From positions 29,806 to 93,805 of the forward strand of contig JAFTJE010000026.1 in NCBI GenBank assembly GCA_017456545.1: a DNA stretch of 64,000 nucleotides. Direction: 5' to 3'. The notes beneath the pieces were generated by a model. The model made no database searches. It worked only from the letters and a program-made list of their open reading frames with translations, and was not told the origin of the DNA. Position numbers and translations under genes: made by a program. The stretch's first letter is position 1, and each line of letters begins with the position of its first letter. The stretch comes from Clostridia bacterium (GTDB lineage: Bacteria > Bacillota > Clostridia > Oscillospirales > CAG-272). Below are positions 36,632-45,072 of the stretch, in pieces.

Positions 36632-37502
36632 TTATATCCTCCGGACTTTCCAATGATATATTACCTATTTTTGCATTTCTGTACTCTTCAAGTAAAGTAT
36701 TTGCAGTGCGTTCGTAGTTAACCTCGCCACCGGAAATAAGAAAGCCTCGCTTTCTGCCTATTAGTTCAAAAATCTCGTGATTCATTTCACAGGCATCAAG
36801 CTCCTCTTTTTTAATCTTATATCTTGTCATAAGCTGCTCCGGAGCTATTTTTTTAAGCCTTTCACACAAGAGAACTGCAATATACTCCACATCAAGGATG
36901 GCGTCTTTAATTGCTCCTGTAATGGCTAAGTTTTCACCAACCCTTTTTTCCTCAAACTTAGGCCAGAGAACACCCGGCATATCCATAAGGTCAAGTCCTA
37001 CGGTAGTGGGTATCCATTGCTTGTTTAATGTAACACCCGGGCGATTTTCCACTTTAGCTTTTTTAGCACCGCAGAGCTTATTTATGAGCGAGGATTTACC
37101 GACATTGGGTATGCCGACAAACATTGCCTTGATTTTCCTACCACCCATACCCTTTTCTTCATAGCGTTTGAGCTTATCTGACATAATATCTCTTACAGCC
37201 TGAGCAAGCTGAGAAAAGCCTTCACCACTGATACAGTCCACACTAATGGCATATTTATTGTGGGATTTATAAAATTCTATCCATTTTTTGGTAGTTGATT
37301 TATCGGCAATTGATGCTTTATTCAACACAGTCAAGCAGGGCTTATCGCCTATTATTTTTGCAATTTCCGGGTTTTTGGAGCTATAGGGAATACGGGCGTC
37401 GAGTATCTCAACGATTATATCAACCTCTTTAAGGTTTTCCGCAATTAATCTGCGGGTTTTTGCCATATGCCCCGGAAACCATTGAATTATATCTGATTGC
37501 AT
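36624..37502 (-). CDS. rbgA: Ribosome biogenesis GTPase RbgA (YlqF)
   Basis: Circularly permuted GTPase needed for late 50S assembly, 292 residues. G4 (LNKAS) comes before G1 ([14 protein letters not shown]) and G3 (DMPGV), as in the permuted YlqF/YawG group. [16 protein letters not shown] at the N terminus is diagnostic. It sits between lepB and rnhB, a conserved Firmicutes order. Confidence 0.95.
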   Translation of the reverse strand: MQSDIIQWFPGHMAKTRRLIAENLKEVDIIVEILDARIPYSSKNPEIAKIIGDKPCLTVLNKASIADKSTTKKWIEFYKSHNKYAISVDCISGEGFSQLAQAVRDIMSDKLKRYEEKGMGGRKIKAMFVGIPNVGKSSLINKLCGAKKAKVENRPGVTLNKQWIPTTVGLDLMDMPGVLWPKFEEKRVGENLAITGAIKDAILDVEYIAVLLCERLKKIAPEQLMTRYKIKKEELDACEMNHEIFELIGRKRGFLISGGEVNYERTANTLLEEYRNAKIGNISLESPEDINA

Positions 37503-37522
37503 ATATATTGTCCTTTTCTTAA

Positions 37523-38134
37523 TTATAGAGCTCCTCTACGGGAGAATGGAGATATTCTGTATACTGCCTTGCCTACGATATTATTTTCGTTTATAAACCC
37601 TATTTCAGCAATACGGCTGTCTGCAGAGTTAAGTCTGTTATCGCCCATTACAAATACATGCCCCTCTGGAACAGTAGCTGTAAAAATTCCTGTTATCGGA
37701 TCATAGCTTCCACCCTCGGTCTGGGGAATACGGGAGGCAATACCAAATTGATAATATGCGTAATCCTCGTCAAGAAGAACGCCGTCTACATATACACTTC
37801 TTGTAAGCATATTAATTTGAATTGTCTGACCCTCGGTTGCAATTACACGCTTTACAAGAGGAATATTGTAATTTTCATAATTTCCGTGGATAACCACAAT
37901 GTCACCGTTTTCCGGCTCATAGGTAAAAAATGGGTTTACTACTATAACATAATCTCCGTCCTGCAGAGTATTGTTCATAGAGTTACCGGATACGATGCTT
38001 AATCTTGCTACAAACAAAAAAATAAACACTACACACGCAAGGGCAATTACAAAGGATTCTGCCACCTCAAGAAAATTGGCATATAACCCCTTATATTTCT
38101 TTTCTTCATTTGCTTTATTTTCCAATTCTATCAC
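37523..38134 (-). CDS. lepB: Signal peptidase I
   Basis: Membrane-bound Ser-Lys protease that removes signal peptides, 203 residues. One N-terminal membrane segment (FVIALACVVFIFLFVARLSI) is followed by the catalytic Ser box SGNSMNNTLQDGDYVIV, the Lys box PLVKRVIATEGQ and the GDNRLNSADSR box. It leads the minus-strand operon lepB-rbgA-rnhB-yraN and is divergent from rplS, its usual co-directional neighbour. Confidence 0.95.
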   Translation of the reverse strand: MIELENKANEEKKYKGLYANFLEVAESFVIALACVVFIFLFVARLSIVSGNSMNNTLQDGDYVIVVNPFFTYEPENGDIVVIHGNYENYNIPLVKRVIATEGQTIQINMLTRSVYVDGVLLDEDYAYYQFGIASRIPQTEGGSYDPITGIFTATVPEGHVFVMGDNRLNSADSRIAEIGFINENNIVGKAVYRISPFSRRGAL

Positions 38135-38307
38135 CTCATAAATTAAGTGTTACAGATTATTTTACCACAAAAAAAATATTTTAACAATACCTTTTGATAT
38201 AAAAAAGTGCTATGATATAAAATAATAGTGATTTTGCATAAAAGAGGAAGTGTTCAGAAGTATAATTTGTACCTAAAAAATAATTATAAAAAATATTGAA
38301 AAAACTA

Positions 38308-38336
38308 TTGCAATTTGATTTGCCTTGTGATATAAT
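38308..38336 (+). promoter_or_regulatory. rplS promoter
   Basis: TTGCAA (38308-38313), 17-bp spacer, TATAAT (38331-38336) with GTGA before the -10. Confidence 0.75.
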
Positions 38337-38344
38337 CTTCGCAA

Positions 38345-38417
38345 GTGTGTAATTTTACACCAACGGGATGGTCCGCTACATGCTCTGTATGAACATCCTA
38401 TGATTAAATGGAGGACC
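38345..38417 (+). promoter_or_regulatory. Structured leader of rplS, possible L19 autoregulatory element
   Basis: GTGTAA/TTACAC forms a hairpin at 38347-38360. Then GGATG (38366-38370) pairs with CATCC (38394-38398), with TACA/TGTA inside. GGTCC (38370-38374) could instead pair with GGACC (38413-38417), which overlaps the ribosome site. A known L19 leader exists in Firmicutes; a match to it has not been tested here. Confidence 0.5.
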
Positions 38418-38422
38418 GAAAA

Positions 38423-38764
38423 ATGGATAAGATCGGATCATTTGTAAACGAGCAGCTTAAGACAGAAGTACCCCAGTTTTCAATCGGTGACACTATAAAG
38501 GTTCACAATTTGATTAAGGAAGGTACAAGAGAGAGAATTCAGATTTTTGAAGGAACAGTTATTGCAAGACACGGTGGTGGCATTTCTGCTACATTTACTG
38601 TAAGACGCGTTGCTTACGGTTGTGGTGTTGAAAAGACTTTCCCTCTTCACTCCCCCAATGTTGCAAAGGTTGAGGTAGTAAGAGTTGGTAAGGTTAGAAG
38701 AGCAAAGCTTTATTACCTTCGCGACAGAGTTGGTAAGGCTTCCAAGGTTAAGGAACTTATCTAA
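38423..38764 (+). CDS. rplS: 50S ribosomal protein L19
   Basis: 113 residues. [56 protein letters not shown] and the C-terminal [25 protein letters not shown] are canonical L19. The ATG at 38423 follows GGAGG at 38410; the in-frame ATG at 38408 overlaps this ribosome site. It stands alone with its own promoter, leader and terminator. Confidence 0.97.
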   Translation: MDKIGSFVNEQLKTEVPQFSIGDTIKVHNLIKEGTRERIQIFEGTVIARHGGGISATFTVRRVAYGCGVEKTFPLHSPNVAKVEVVRVGKVRRAKLYYLRDRVGKASKVKELI

Positions 38765-38779
38765 TTCACAAATTAAAGA

Positions 38780-38819
38780 AAATATCTCCGCTGATTATAG
38801 GCGGAGATTTTCTTTTTTT
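38780..38819 (+). terminator. rplS terminator
   Basis: ATCTCCGC / GCGGAGAT stem with a 9-base loop and long T run. It abuts the convergent membrane-protein gene. Confidence 0.85.
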
Positions 38820-39258
38820 ATCCGTGCCTTCTTCTTTTTTTATTTTTACATTTTATTCTTTGCATCATCAGTGAAATAATAAAGCTTATCAAAATAACAC
38901 CGAGTCTTAAAAGTATATTTTGAACTCCTGTATCTGATTTTTCAAAAAATAACGAGATTAAATATGTAAAAATAAAAATAAATGCTCCAAAAACAGAGCC
39001 ACCTAAGAGACCCATTGTAGGGGAACTCTTTGTTAATATAAATGTTGTTATTGCTGTGGAAAGATAAAGAGAGAGAATACCGCAAAGGTCTATCTTTGAT
39101 TTTGAGTCTTCTGTCCTATAGAAAATAAAGCTTAAAAGAAAAATCATAAATAAGGATATAATACAGAACACGGGGATAAATAAAAGACATTTTTTAAGTA
39201 TGTAAAGGAAGGATATGTCATTTTGTTCACTGACTCGTTTTTTGTGTTTAGTGTGCAT
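38818..39258 (-). CDS. Membrane protein next to yajC (TIGR04086-like)
   Basis: 146 residues, four hydrophobic segments (CLLFIPVFCIISLFMIFLLS, LCGILSLYLSTAITTFIL, GLLGGSVFGAFIFIFTYLIS, NILLRLGVILISFIISLMM) and a basic tail. It resembles the clostridial TIGR04086 membrane family that often sits beside yajC. The ATG at 39258 follows GAGG. That ribosome site lies inside a strong hairpin (39263-39306). Function unknown. Confidence 0.7.
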   Translation of the reverse strand: MHTKHKKRVSEQNDISFLYILKKCLLFIPVFCIISLFMIFLLSFIFYRTEDSKSKIDLCGILSLYLSTAITTFILTKSSPTMGLLGGSVFGAFIFIFTYLISLFFEKSDTGVQNILLRLGVILISFIISLMMQRIKCKNKKRRRHG

Positions 39259-39262
39259 ATAA

Positions 39263-39306
39263 AAACCTCGCAAAATACTTTTTAGTAAAGTATATTTGCG
39301 AGGTTT
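39263..39306 (-). terminator. Hairpin after yajC that contains the ribosome site of the next gene
   Basis: A near-perfect inverted repeat (arms 39263-39281 and 39287-39306, one unpaired base, 5-base loop) followed on the minus strand by T5. It looks like the yajC terminator, but the right arm contains the GCGAGG ribosome site for the 38818-39258 gene, whose start is 5 bases downstream of the stem. Confidence 0.75.
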
Positions 39307-39320
39307 GATAATTATGAAGA

Positions 39321-39836
39321 TTATTTTTCTTCCTTATCGGTGATTTCCTCAGGCTTGTTATCCTCAGCCTTCTTATCCTCAGCCTTCTTATCCTCAGCCT
39401 TCTTATCTTCAGCCTTCTTGTCTTCAACCTTCTTATTTTCAGACTTTTTATCCTCAACGATTTCAGCCTGCTCGATTTTGCCGGAGCTCTTCTCGTTAGA
39501 GGTAGCGGGAGTAACCTCGCCTCTCTTCATAGCAGCACTTACATCAACAGAACGAACGGCAGTCTTAAGAAATCTGATTTTTGTACCTGCCTTACTTGTC
39601 TCGATAACAATAGTATCCTCCTTGATGCTTACAATTTCACCAACGATACCGCCAATTGTTGTTATTTCATCGCCTACCTCGAGACCGTCACGCATCTTTG
39701 TAGCCTCACGCTCCTGCTTCTTATTGGATCTGTACATAAAATAGAATACAACAACTATAAGAGCTATCATAATGATGGTAACCCATCCACTGCCACCTTC
39801 AGCTGCGGCAAAAAGTGCTAAAACATTATTAAACAC
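39321..39836 (-). CDS. yajC: Preprotein translocase subunit YajC with a repetitive charged tail
   Basis: Single-pass membrane accessory of SecDF. The hydrophobic segment WVTIIMIALIVVVFYFMYR and the cytoplasmic RDGLEVGDEITTIGGIVGEIVSIKEDTIVIET are classic YajC. The start is GTG at 39836 with GGAGG upstream. The core ends near residue 110; about 60 residues of Lys/Glu/Asp-rich tail follow, built from near-identical KAEDK units encoded by a 15-bp tandem repeat. Confidence 0.93.
   Translation of the reverse strand: MFNNVLALFAAAEGGSGWVTIIMIALIVVVFYFMYRSNKKQEREATKMRDGLEVGDEITTIGGIVGEIVSIKEDTIVIETSKAGTKIRFLKTAVRSVDVSAAMKRGEVTPATSNEKSSGKIEQAEIVEDKKSENKKVEDKKAEDKKAEDKKAEDKKAEDNKPEEITDKEEK
39361..39450. 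repeat. 15-bp tandem repeat inside yajC
   Basis: Six units of TCCTCAGCCTTCTTA (plus-strand reading); the first three are identical and the others degenerate. The unit is a multiple of three, so copy-number change keeps the frame. It encodes the KAEDK tail. Confidence 0.9.
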
Positions 39837-39962
39837 TGTAAATATACCTCCATAAAATAATTTTCTAAAACATTATAACCTATTAAAATAGTTTTGGCAA
39901 TACTTTACACAAAAATTAACAAAAAATTTTTATATTTGAAAGAAAAGTGTTTATGTATTACA

Positions 39963-39991
39963 TTGAAATAAAGCTTATGTTATGATAAAAT
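39963..39991 (+). promoter_or_regulatory. Promoter of the rluA-family gene
   Basis: TTGAAA (39963-39968), 17-bp spacer, TAAAAT (39986-39991). The -10 ends only 7 bases before the ATG, so transcription should start at or next to the start codon. Confidence 0.7.
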
Positions 39992-39998
39992 ATAAAAT

Positions 39999-40883
39999 AT
40001 GAAGATCATAATAGATGAAAAGTGGAACGGAAAAATCCTTAAGGATTATATGACAAAGGAGCTGTCGCTGTCTTCAAGAATGATAAAATCACTTAAAAAG
40101 CTTGATACGGGAATACTTATTAACGGAAGGAGAGTATTTGTTAATATACGCTTGAAAAAAGGTGATATTCTTGAGCTTGATTATACAGACCACGAAGATG
40201 ATGTTAATGAATATCTTATAAAAACAGATATTCCCATAAATATAGTCTACGAGGATGAAAATATTACCATAGTAAATAAAAGTGCAAATATGCCTACCCA
40301 TCAATCGATAAATCATCACACTGATACTCTTGCCAATGCTTTGGCATACAGATATAGGAACAGACCTTATGTGTTTAGGGCTATAAATCGACTTGATAAA
40401 AATACAAGTGGTATCGTAGTTACTGCAAATAATAGATTTTTTGCGGATTTTTTATGTGCAAAGCTGAAAAACGGTGATTTTATTAAAGAGTATATAGCTA
40501 TTGTTGAAGGAAAGATTGAATGTCCGGGACAGGTATGTGCTCCTATCAAAAGATGCGAGAATACTATTATGCTGCGTGAGGTATGTGAAAACGGAGAATA
40601 TGCATTGACCGAGTATACTCCTATTATGTACTGTGATGAAATCACTGTGCTAAAGGTCCGTCCGATAACAGGGAGAACACATCAAATAAGAGTACATATG
40701 AAGTATATTGGACATCCTATTGTCGGAGATGATTTATACAATACAGAAAGTCCTTTTATCAGTAGACAAGCCCTACATGCGTATAAATTAAGTATAAATG
40801 GAGTTGGAGAATATGTTGCTCCAATTCCTAATGATATGGATAAATTAATTCGGAGATATTTTGAAGGCTATGAAATTTTTTAA
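39999..40883 (+). CDS. RluA family pseudouridine synthase
   Basis: 294 residues. The N-terminal S4 domain (SLSSRMIKSLKKLDTGILINGRRV) is followed by the catalytic-Asp motif in FRAINRLDKNTSGIVV and by the C-terminal GRTHQIRVHMKYIGHPIVGD. It modifies uridines in rRNA or tRNA; the exact site cannot be told. No ribosome site precedes the ATG, and the promoter spacing predicts a leaderless mRNA. The gene overlaps the next by 23 bases. Confidence 0.92.
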   Translation: MKIIIDEKWNGKILKDYMTKELSLSSRMIKSLKKLDTGILINGRRVFVNIRLKKGDILELDYTDHEDDVNEYLIKTDIPINIVYEDENITIVNKSANMPTHQSINHHTDTLANALAYRYRNRPYVFRAINRLDKNTSGIVVTANNRFFADFLCAKLKNGDFIKEYIAIVEGKIECPGQVCAPIKRCENTIMLREVCENGEYALTEYTPIMYCDEITVLKVRPITGRTHQIRVHMKYIGHPIVGDDLYNTESPFISRQALHAYKLSINGVGEYVAPIPNDMDKLIRRYFEGYEIF

Positions 40884-41979
40884 TAAGGTAAAAGAATATG
40901 TCCCCAGGTGGGCACTGATAATATTTGCTTTAACATTTATAAGTGGAATTATGCTCGTAATAGAGAAGTATTCTGTTGGATTTGCCGATTTTGTAAATGA
41001 TGTATTGAGCAGACCGGTAAGACCTATAATGGCGTGGCTTACTGCGTGGCTTCCTATATCACTGGCAGAAATTTTAATAATTATATCCCCATTCTGGATA
41101 GGATTTTTGATTTATCTGGCTTATAAAAAAGCAAAGCAAGGAATAAAGCAGACTGTCAGATATATATCATTTCTTTTGTGTATAATTTGCTTCATATTTA
41201 TCAGCTTTGTATGGACCTATTCAAGTGGTTACTATAATACAAAATTAGATACAAAGCTTGGATTTAATAAGGTAAATATAGGTAAGACAGAATTATATGA
41301 AACCTCTGTATGGCTTTCCGAAAAATTGAATAGCTTGGCAGATGATGTAAGCTACGGAGAAAATAATGCGTCCTACACCGATATGTCATATGACGAACTT
41401 AGCAAGGATATATATCATGCCTATTCTAAGGTATCGTCGCAATATGGAATTATTCATAATTTTCCATCGAGAATAAAGCCTATTATGTTAAGCGAACCTA
41501 TGACATATACACATATTTCAGGCGTGTATACATTTATGACAGGAGAGTCAAATCTTAATGTCAACTATCCGGACTTCATAGTTGTATCCTCTTTGGCACA
41601 TGAATTTGCTCATCAAAGGGGTATAGCCAGAGAAGAGGAGGCAAATTTTGTTTCATTTCTTGTATGTACATCTTCGGATGATCCTTTTATTCAATACAGT
41701 GGATATCTTGATGTGTTTTTAACAGTTTCCGATCATTTGTTTGACGCTGACCCTGATTTGTACTTCCAAGTAATTAACAGTCTTGACATCAGGATAAGAA
41801 AGGATATGAAAAGCTACAGCGAGTTTTTCGATAAGTACAGGGATTCTAAGGCATCCGATGTGGCAGGCTCTGTAAATGACAAATTTTTACAGGCAAACGG
41901 ACAGGAAAACGGTACAAAAAGCTACGGAATGGTAACCGACTTATGTGTTGCGTATTATTATGATTTGATTAAGGAGTGA
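40861..41979 (+). CDS. DUF3810 membrane protein with zinc-peptidase-like HEFAH motif
   Basis: 372 residues. Three N-terminal membrane segments (ALIIFALTFISGIMLVIEKY, SLAEILIIISPFWIGFLIYL, FLLCIICFIFISFVWTY) precede an outer domain with HEFAHQRG (His247, His251 with the TTG start) followed by EEEANFVSFL, a pattern like gluzincin-type metalloproteases. Start could be TTG 40861 or ATG 40870; ribosome-site spacing is poor for both. Overlaps the upstream gene. Enzyme activity is not demonstrated for the family. Confidence 0.78.
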   Translation: MKAMKFFNKVKEYVPRWALIIFALTFISGIMLVIEKYSVGFADFVNDVLSRPVRPIMAWLTAWLPISLAEILIIISPFWIGFLIYLAYKKAKQGIKQTVRYISFLLCIICFIFISFVWTYSSGYYNTKLDTKLGFNKVNIGKTELYETSVWLSEKLNSLADDVSYGENNASYTDMSYDELSKDIYHAYSKVSSQYGIIHNFPSRIKPIMLSEPMTYTHISGVYTFMTGESNLNVNYPDFIVVSSLAHEFAHQRGIAREEEANFVSFLVCTSSDDPFIQYSGYLDVFLTVSDHLFDADPDLYFQVINSLDIRIRKDMKSYSEFFDKYRDSKASDVAGSVNDKFLQANGQENGTKSYGMVTDLCVAYYYDLIKE

Positions 41980-42036
41980 GAAACTTTTACATTCCCTGCG
42001 AATATAATAAACTAAAAAATTATATTCGAGGGACAG

Positions 42037-43287
42037 ATGGAAAAAATATTTGTTCAAGGTGGAGAAAAGCTGTACGGAACAGTAAAAATAAGTGGAATGA
42101 AAAATTCCGCATTACCCATAATTTTTTCGACAATTTTGGTAAAAGGGGAGAGTGTACTCGAAAATATACCTATTGTAAGCGATGTTCATAATGCTTTAAG
42201 TATATTATCTCAGATGGGAGCTACTGTAAAGTATGAGGACCTTCATACAGTAAGAATAAAAACGGAAAATATTGATCCGAACAGCCTGAATATGGAGCTT
42301 ATATCAAAAATGCGGGCATCAAGCTATCTGATGGGTACACTTCTTGCAGTTTTTGGAAAGGTAATGATGGCATATCCGGGGGGATGTAATTTTGGACAGA
42401 GACCTATTGATGAGCATCTTAAGGGATTTACTAAAATGGGTGCAAAATGTAAAGAATCTGACGGATATGTAGAAATTACCACAGATAAAAAATTAAAAAA
42501 CGGTAAAATAACTCTTGACAAAATTTCTGTAGGTGCTACAATAAATATGATACTGGCATCCGTTCTCACCGAAGGGAAAACAATCATATGTAATACAGCG
42601 ATGGAGCCTCATATAGATGATACTATATGCTTTCTCAATAAATGCGGTGCTAATATCAAACGGGTAGGAAATACTATTCATATTCGAGGAGTAGACCGAT
42701 TAAAGGGTGTCAGATACAGTATATTTCCCGACACAATTGAGGCACTTACATATATATCGTGTGTAGGAGCTACCAAAGGCGTGATAGAGTTAAAAAATAT
42801 ACGGACAGAGCATCTGTCAAGTATACTACCACTCTTTGAATATATGGGTATGGATATTACCGACTTTGGCAATGATACCTTAAATATCAGGTCCTCAATA
42901 CAGCTCTGCGGAGCACATGTAAGAACAGCACCATATCCCGGCTTCCCAACGGATTTTCATCCACAGTTTTCATCATTGCTGTGCTACACAAACGGTGGTG
43001 GTAGCGTTGATGAAACTATCTTTCCCGGAAGATTTGCTTATGTTAATGAACTCAAAAAAATGGGAGGGCGTGTCGATAAAACCAATAGTCAGGTATTTAT
43101 TATGCCATCTGAGCTTATAGGCACAGAGACTTGTGCTACTGATTTAAGAGCAGGAGCTGCACTTATTGTTGCTTCTCTTGGAGCAAAGGGAGTAAGCACG
43201 GTAAACAATGTAGGATTTATTCTTCGCGGATATGAGGATATCGTTGGCAAGCTTTCATCGCTTGGTGCGATAATAAAAGTAATATAA
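42037..43287 (+). CDS. murA: UDP-N-acetylglucosamine 1-carboxyvinyltransferase
   Basis: First committed step of peptidoglycan synthesis. 416 residues. The Lys-Asn pair is in SGMKNSALP, the catalytic Cys117 lies in PGGCNFGQRPID (the residue targeted by fosfomycin), and the C-terminal ATDLRAGAALIVASL is typical. Many clostridia carry two murA copies, and this may be either. No strong ribosome site; GAGGGACAG precedes the ATG. Confidence 0.94.
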   Translation: MEKIFVQGGEKLYGTVKISGMKNSALPIIFSTILVKGESVLENIPIVSDVHNALSILSQMGATVKYEDLHTVRIKTENIDPNSLNMELISKMRASSYLMGTLLAVFGKVMMAYPGGCNFGQRPIDEHLKGFTKMGAKCKESDGYVEITTDKKLKNGKITLDKISVGATINMILASVLTEGKTIICNTAMEPHIDDTICFLNKCGANIKRVGNTIHIRGVDRLKGVRYSIFPDTIEALTYISCVGATKGVIELKNIRTEHLSSILPLFEYMGMDITDFGNDTLNIRSSIQLCGAHVRTAPYPGFPTDFHPQFSSLLCYTNGGGSVDETIFPGRFAYVNELKKMGGRVDKTNSQVFIMPSELIGTETCATDLRAGAALIVASLGAKGVSTVNNVGFILRGYEDIVGKLSSLGAIIKVI

Positions 43288-43304
43288 GAAAAGGAGATAT
43301 AAAA

Positions 43305-43508
43305 ATGACAGTAACTAAAAAGACAGTAATCGGAGATGTTCTTGACTTTAATCCCGAAACAGCACAGTTCTTTTTTGAAATTGGAATGCATTGTCTTGGT
43401 TGCCCACACTCCAGAGGTGAGGCAATAGAGGATGCTTGTGCAGTTCACGGTACTGATGCAGATGCTCTTGTAAAGAAGCTTAATGACTTTTTGTCAAACG
43501 CAAAATGA
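43305..43508 (+). CDS. DUF1858 domain protein
   Basis: 67 residues. VTKKTVIGDVLDFNPETAQFFFEIGMHCLGCPHSRGEAIEDACAVHG matches DUF1858, a small helical domain with a CxxC pair often fused to redox or hybrid-cluster proteins and here stand-alone. AAGGAG precedes the start. Overlaps trmK by 4 bases. Confidence 0.9.
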   Translation: MTVTKKTVIGDVLDFNPETAQFFFEIGMHCLGCPHSRGEAIEDACAVHGTDADALVKKLNDFLSNAK

Positions 43509-44179
43509 GAGAAATTACTTTAAGTAAGAGACTCAGCGCCGCAGCGTCACTTGTGCGTAGCGGCGCCATTTGTGCAGATATAGGAACTGACCATGCATAT
43601 ATTCCTATCAGCCTTGTTTCAGAAAACAGAGTAACTCACGCTATTGCATCGGATGTTAATGAAGGTCCTATACGGATAGCTAAGGAAAATATCAAAAGCT
43701 GTGGGTTAGAGGATAAAATTACTGTGACCGTTGCAAACGGACTTGATGGAATTGAAAAGTATTCTCCCACCGATATTTTAATTTGTGGAATGGGTGGAGA
43801 GCTGATAGTTAAGATTCTAAATGCATCTGAGTACATAAAAAAACAGGGTGTCAGATTAATTTTACAGCCGATGACATCTGTCAAGGAGTTAAGAGAATAT
43901 CTTAAAAACGGATTTAATATTATAGAAGAAATTATTGTTCTTGATTCAAACAAGCTATACCAGATTATCTGTGCAGAGTATGACGGAAATAAAAGAGAAT
44001 ATACTGATGCAGAGCTTGAGCTGGGTAAAATAAATATAGCAAAAAAAGAGCCATTATTTTATGAACTGCACAAAAGGCTTGTAGAAAAAAGAAAGAAAAG
44101 ATTAAACGGACTTATGGAGGGAGGATATCCCACTGAGTGCGTTGAAACGGAAATAAAAGAATTGGAGAGTATTATATGA
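43505..44179 (+). CDS. trmK: tRNA (adenine(22)-N1)-methyltransferase TrmK
   Basis: SAM-dependent methyltransferase, 224 residues. SKRLSAAASLV, CADIGTDHAYIPISLV (SAM motif I), IASDVNEGPI and ILICGMGGELIVKIL match the TrmK/YqfN family. It overlaps both neighbours by 4 bases; the trmK-nif3 pair is conserved in Firmicutes. Confidence 0.93.
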   Translation: MREITLSKRLSAAASLVRSGAICADIGTDHAYIPISLVSENRVTHAIASDVNEGPIRIAKENIKSCGLEDKITVTVANGLDGIEKYSPTDILICGMGGELIVKILNASEYIKKQGVRLILQPMTSVKELREYLKNGFNIIEEIIVLDSNKLYQIICAEYDGNKREYTDAELELGKINIAKKEPLFYELHKRLVEKRKKRLNGLMEGGYPTECVETEIKELESII

Positions 44180-44946
44180 CCTTCCTTGAGCTTTATAGTA
44201 AATTGGACGAGAGATTTCCTAAGAGCCTGAGCTGTGAGTGGGATAATGATGGAATTATGTGTATGCCTGCTCCCGACAGACAGGTTAAAAAGGTGCTGAT
44301 TTCCTTAGATATCACCGAGGATGTGGTTGATTTTGCTATTGAAAACAGATTTGATACCATTGTTTCTCACCATCCTCTTGTATTTCATTCTCAAAAATCC
44401 TTAAGTGTAGAGAATTATACACAGAGAAAGCTTATCAAACTTGTAAAGGCAAATATAAATGCAATGTCCTTCCACACTCGTCTTGATGCTGCAACGGACG
44501 GTGTAAACGATGTTCTAAGCAATTTAGTGCACTTATATAATGCAGAGGTTGATAGCATTGACCCCATTGGTAGAGTAGCTTCTATCCGGGAGTCGGAAAA
44601 TGATGTTACATTACCTGAATTTGCCAAATGGGTAAAGCTCTGCCTTAATTCTCCATGTGTATTTTATAGTGGTAACAGAGTGGTTAAAAAGGTGTACATA
44701 TGTGGTGGAGACGGTAAGGATATGATACCTGCTGCTATAGCTAACGGAGCCGATACCTTACTTACAGGAAGGGCGAGCTATAATACTATGATTGACGCTA
44801 AGGATATGGGTCTTAATATTATTGAGGCGGGACATTATTATACGGAAAATCCTGTTTGCATAGCACTTGAGAATTATATTTCTTCCCTGGATAACTCCGT
44901 TAAAATTGAAAAAATTGAGTCAAATAATATACAAATCATTAAATAA
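44176..44946 (+). CDS. Nif3-like dinuclear metal centre protein (YqfO family)
   Basis: 256 residues. CEWDNDGIM, ISLDITEDVVDFAIE, IVSHHPLVFH (metal-binding His pair) and MSFHTRLDAATDGVNDVLS fit the Nif3/DUF34 family, a toroidal hexamer with two metals per site. It lacks the long insert seen in some Bacillus members. Biological role is unsettled. Confidence 0.92.
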   Translation: MTFLELYSKLDERFPKSLSCEWDNDGIMCMPAPDRQVKKVLISLDITEDVVDFAIENRFDTIVSHHPLVFHSQKSLSVENYTQRKLIKLVKANINAMSFHTRLDAATDGVNDVLSNLVHLYNAEVDSIDPIGRVASIRESENDVTLPEFAKWVKLCLNSPCVFYSGNRVVKKVYICGGDGKDMIPAAIANGADTLLTGRASYNTMIDAKDMGLNIIEAGHYYTENPVCIALENYISSLDNSVKIEKIESNNIQIIK

Positions 44947-45013
44947 TTTTTGATTTTTTTCAAAATTACCTATTACATTTTCTCAAAAATTTATGTTAAA
45001 ATATAGGTACAAT

Positions 45014-45058
45014 AAGTAGTTTACAGCGTATAGACATACTGTTGTAGACTACTTTTTT
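45014..45058 (+). terminator. Terminator hairpin in the carD leader (possible attenuator)
   Basis: A 12-bp outer stem (45014-45025 with 45043-45054, one G-U) and an inner GTAT-agac-ATAC hairpin, followed by T6. A promoter-like TTACAT/TAAAAT (-10 at 44997-45002) places it at the very 5' end of the carD mRNA. Confidence 0.65.
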
Positions 45059-45072
45059 ATGAGGTGAGAGAA

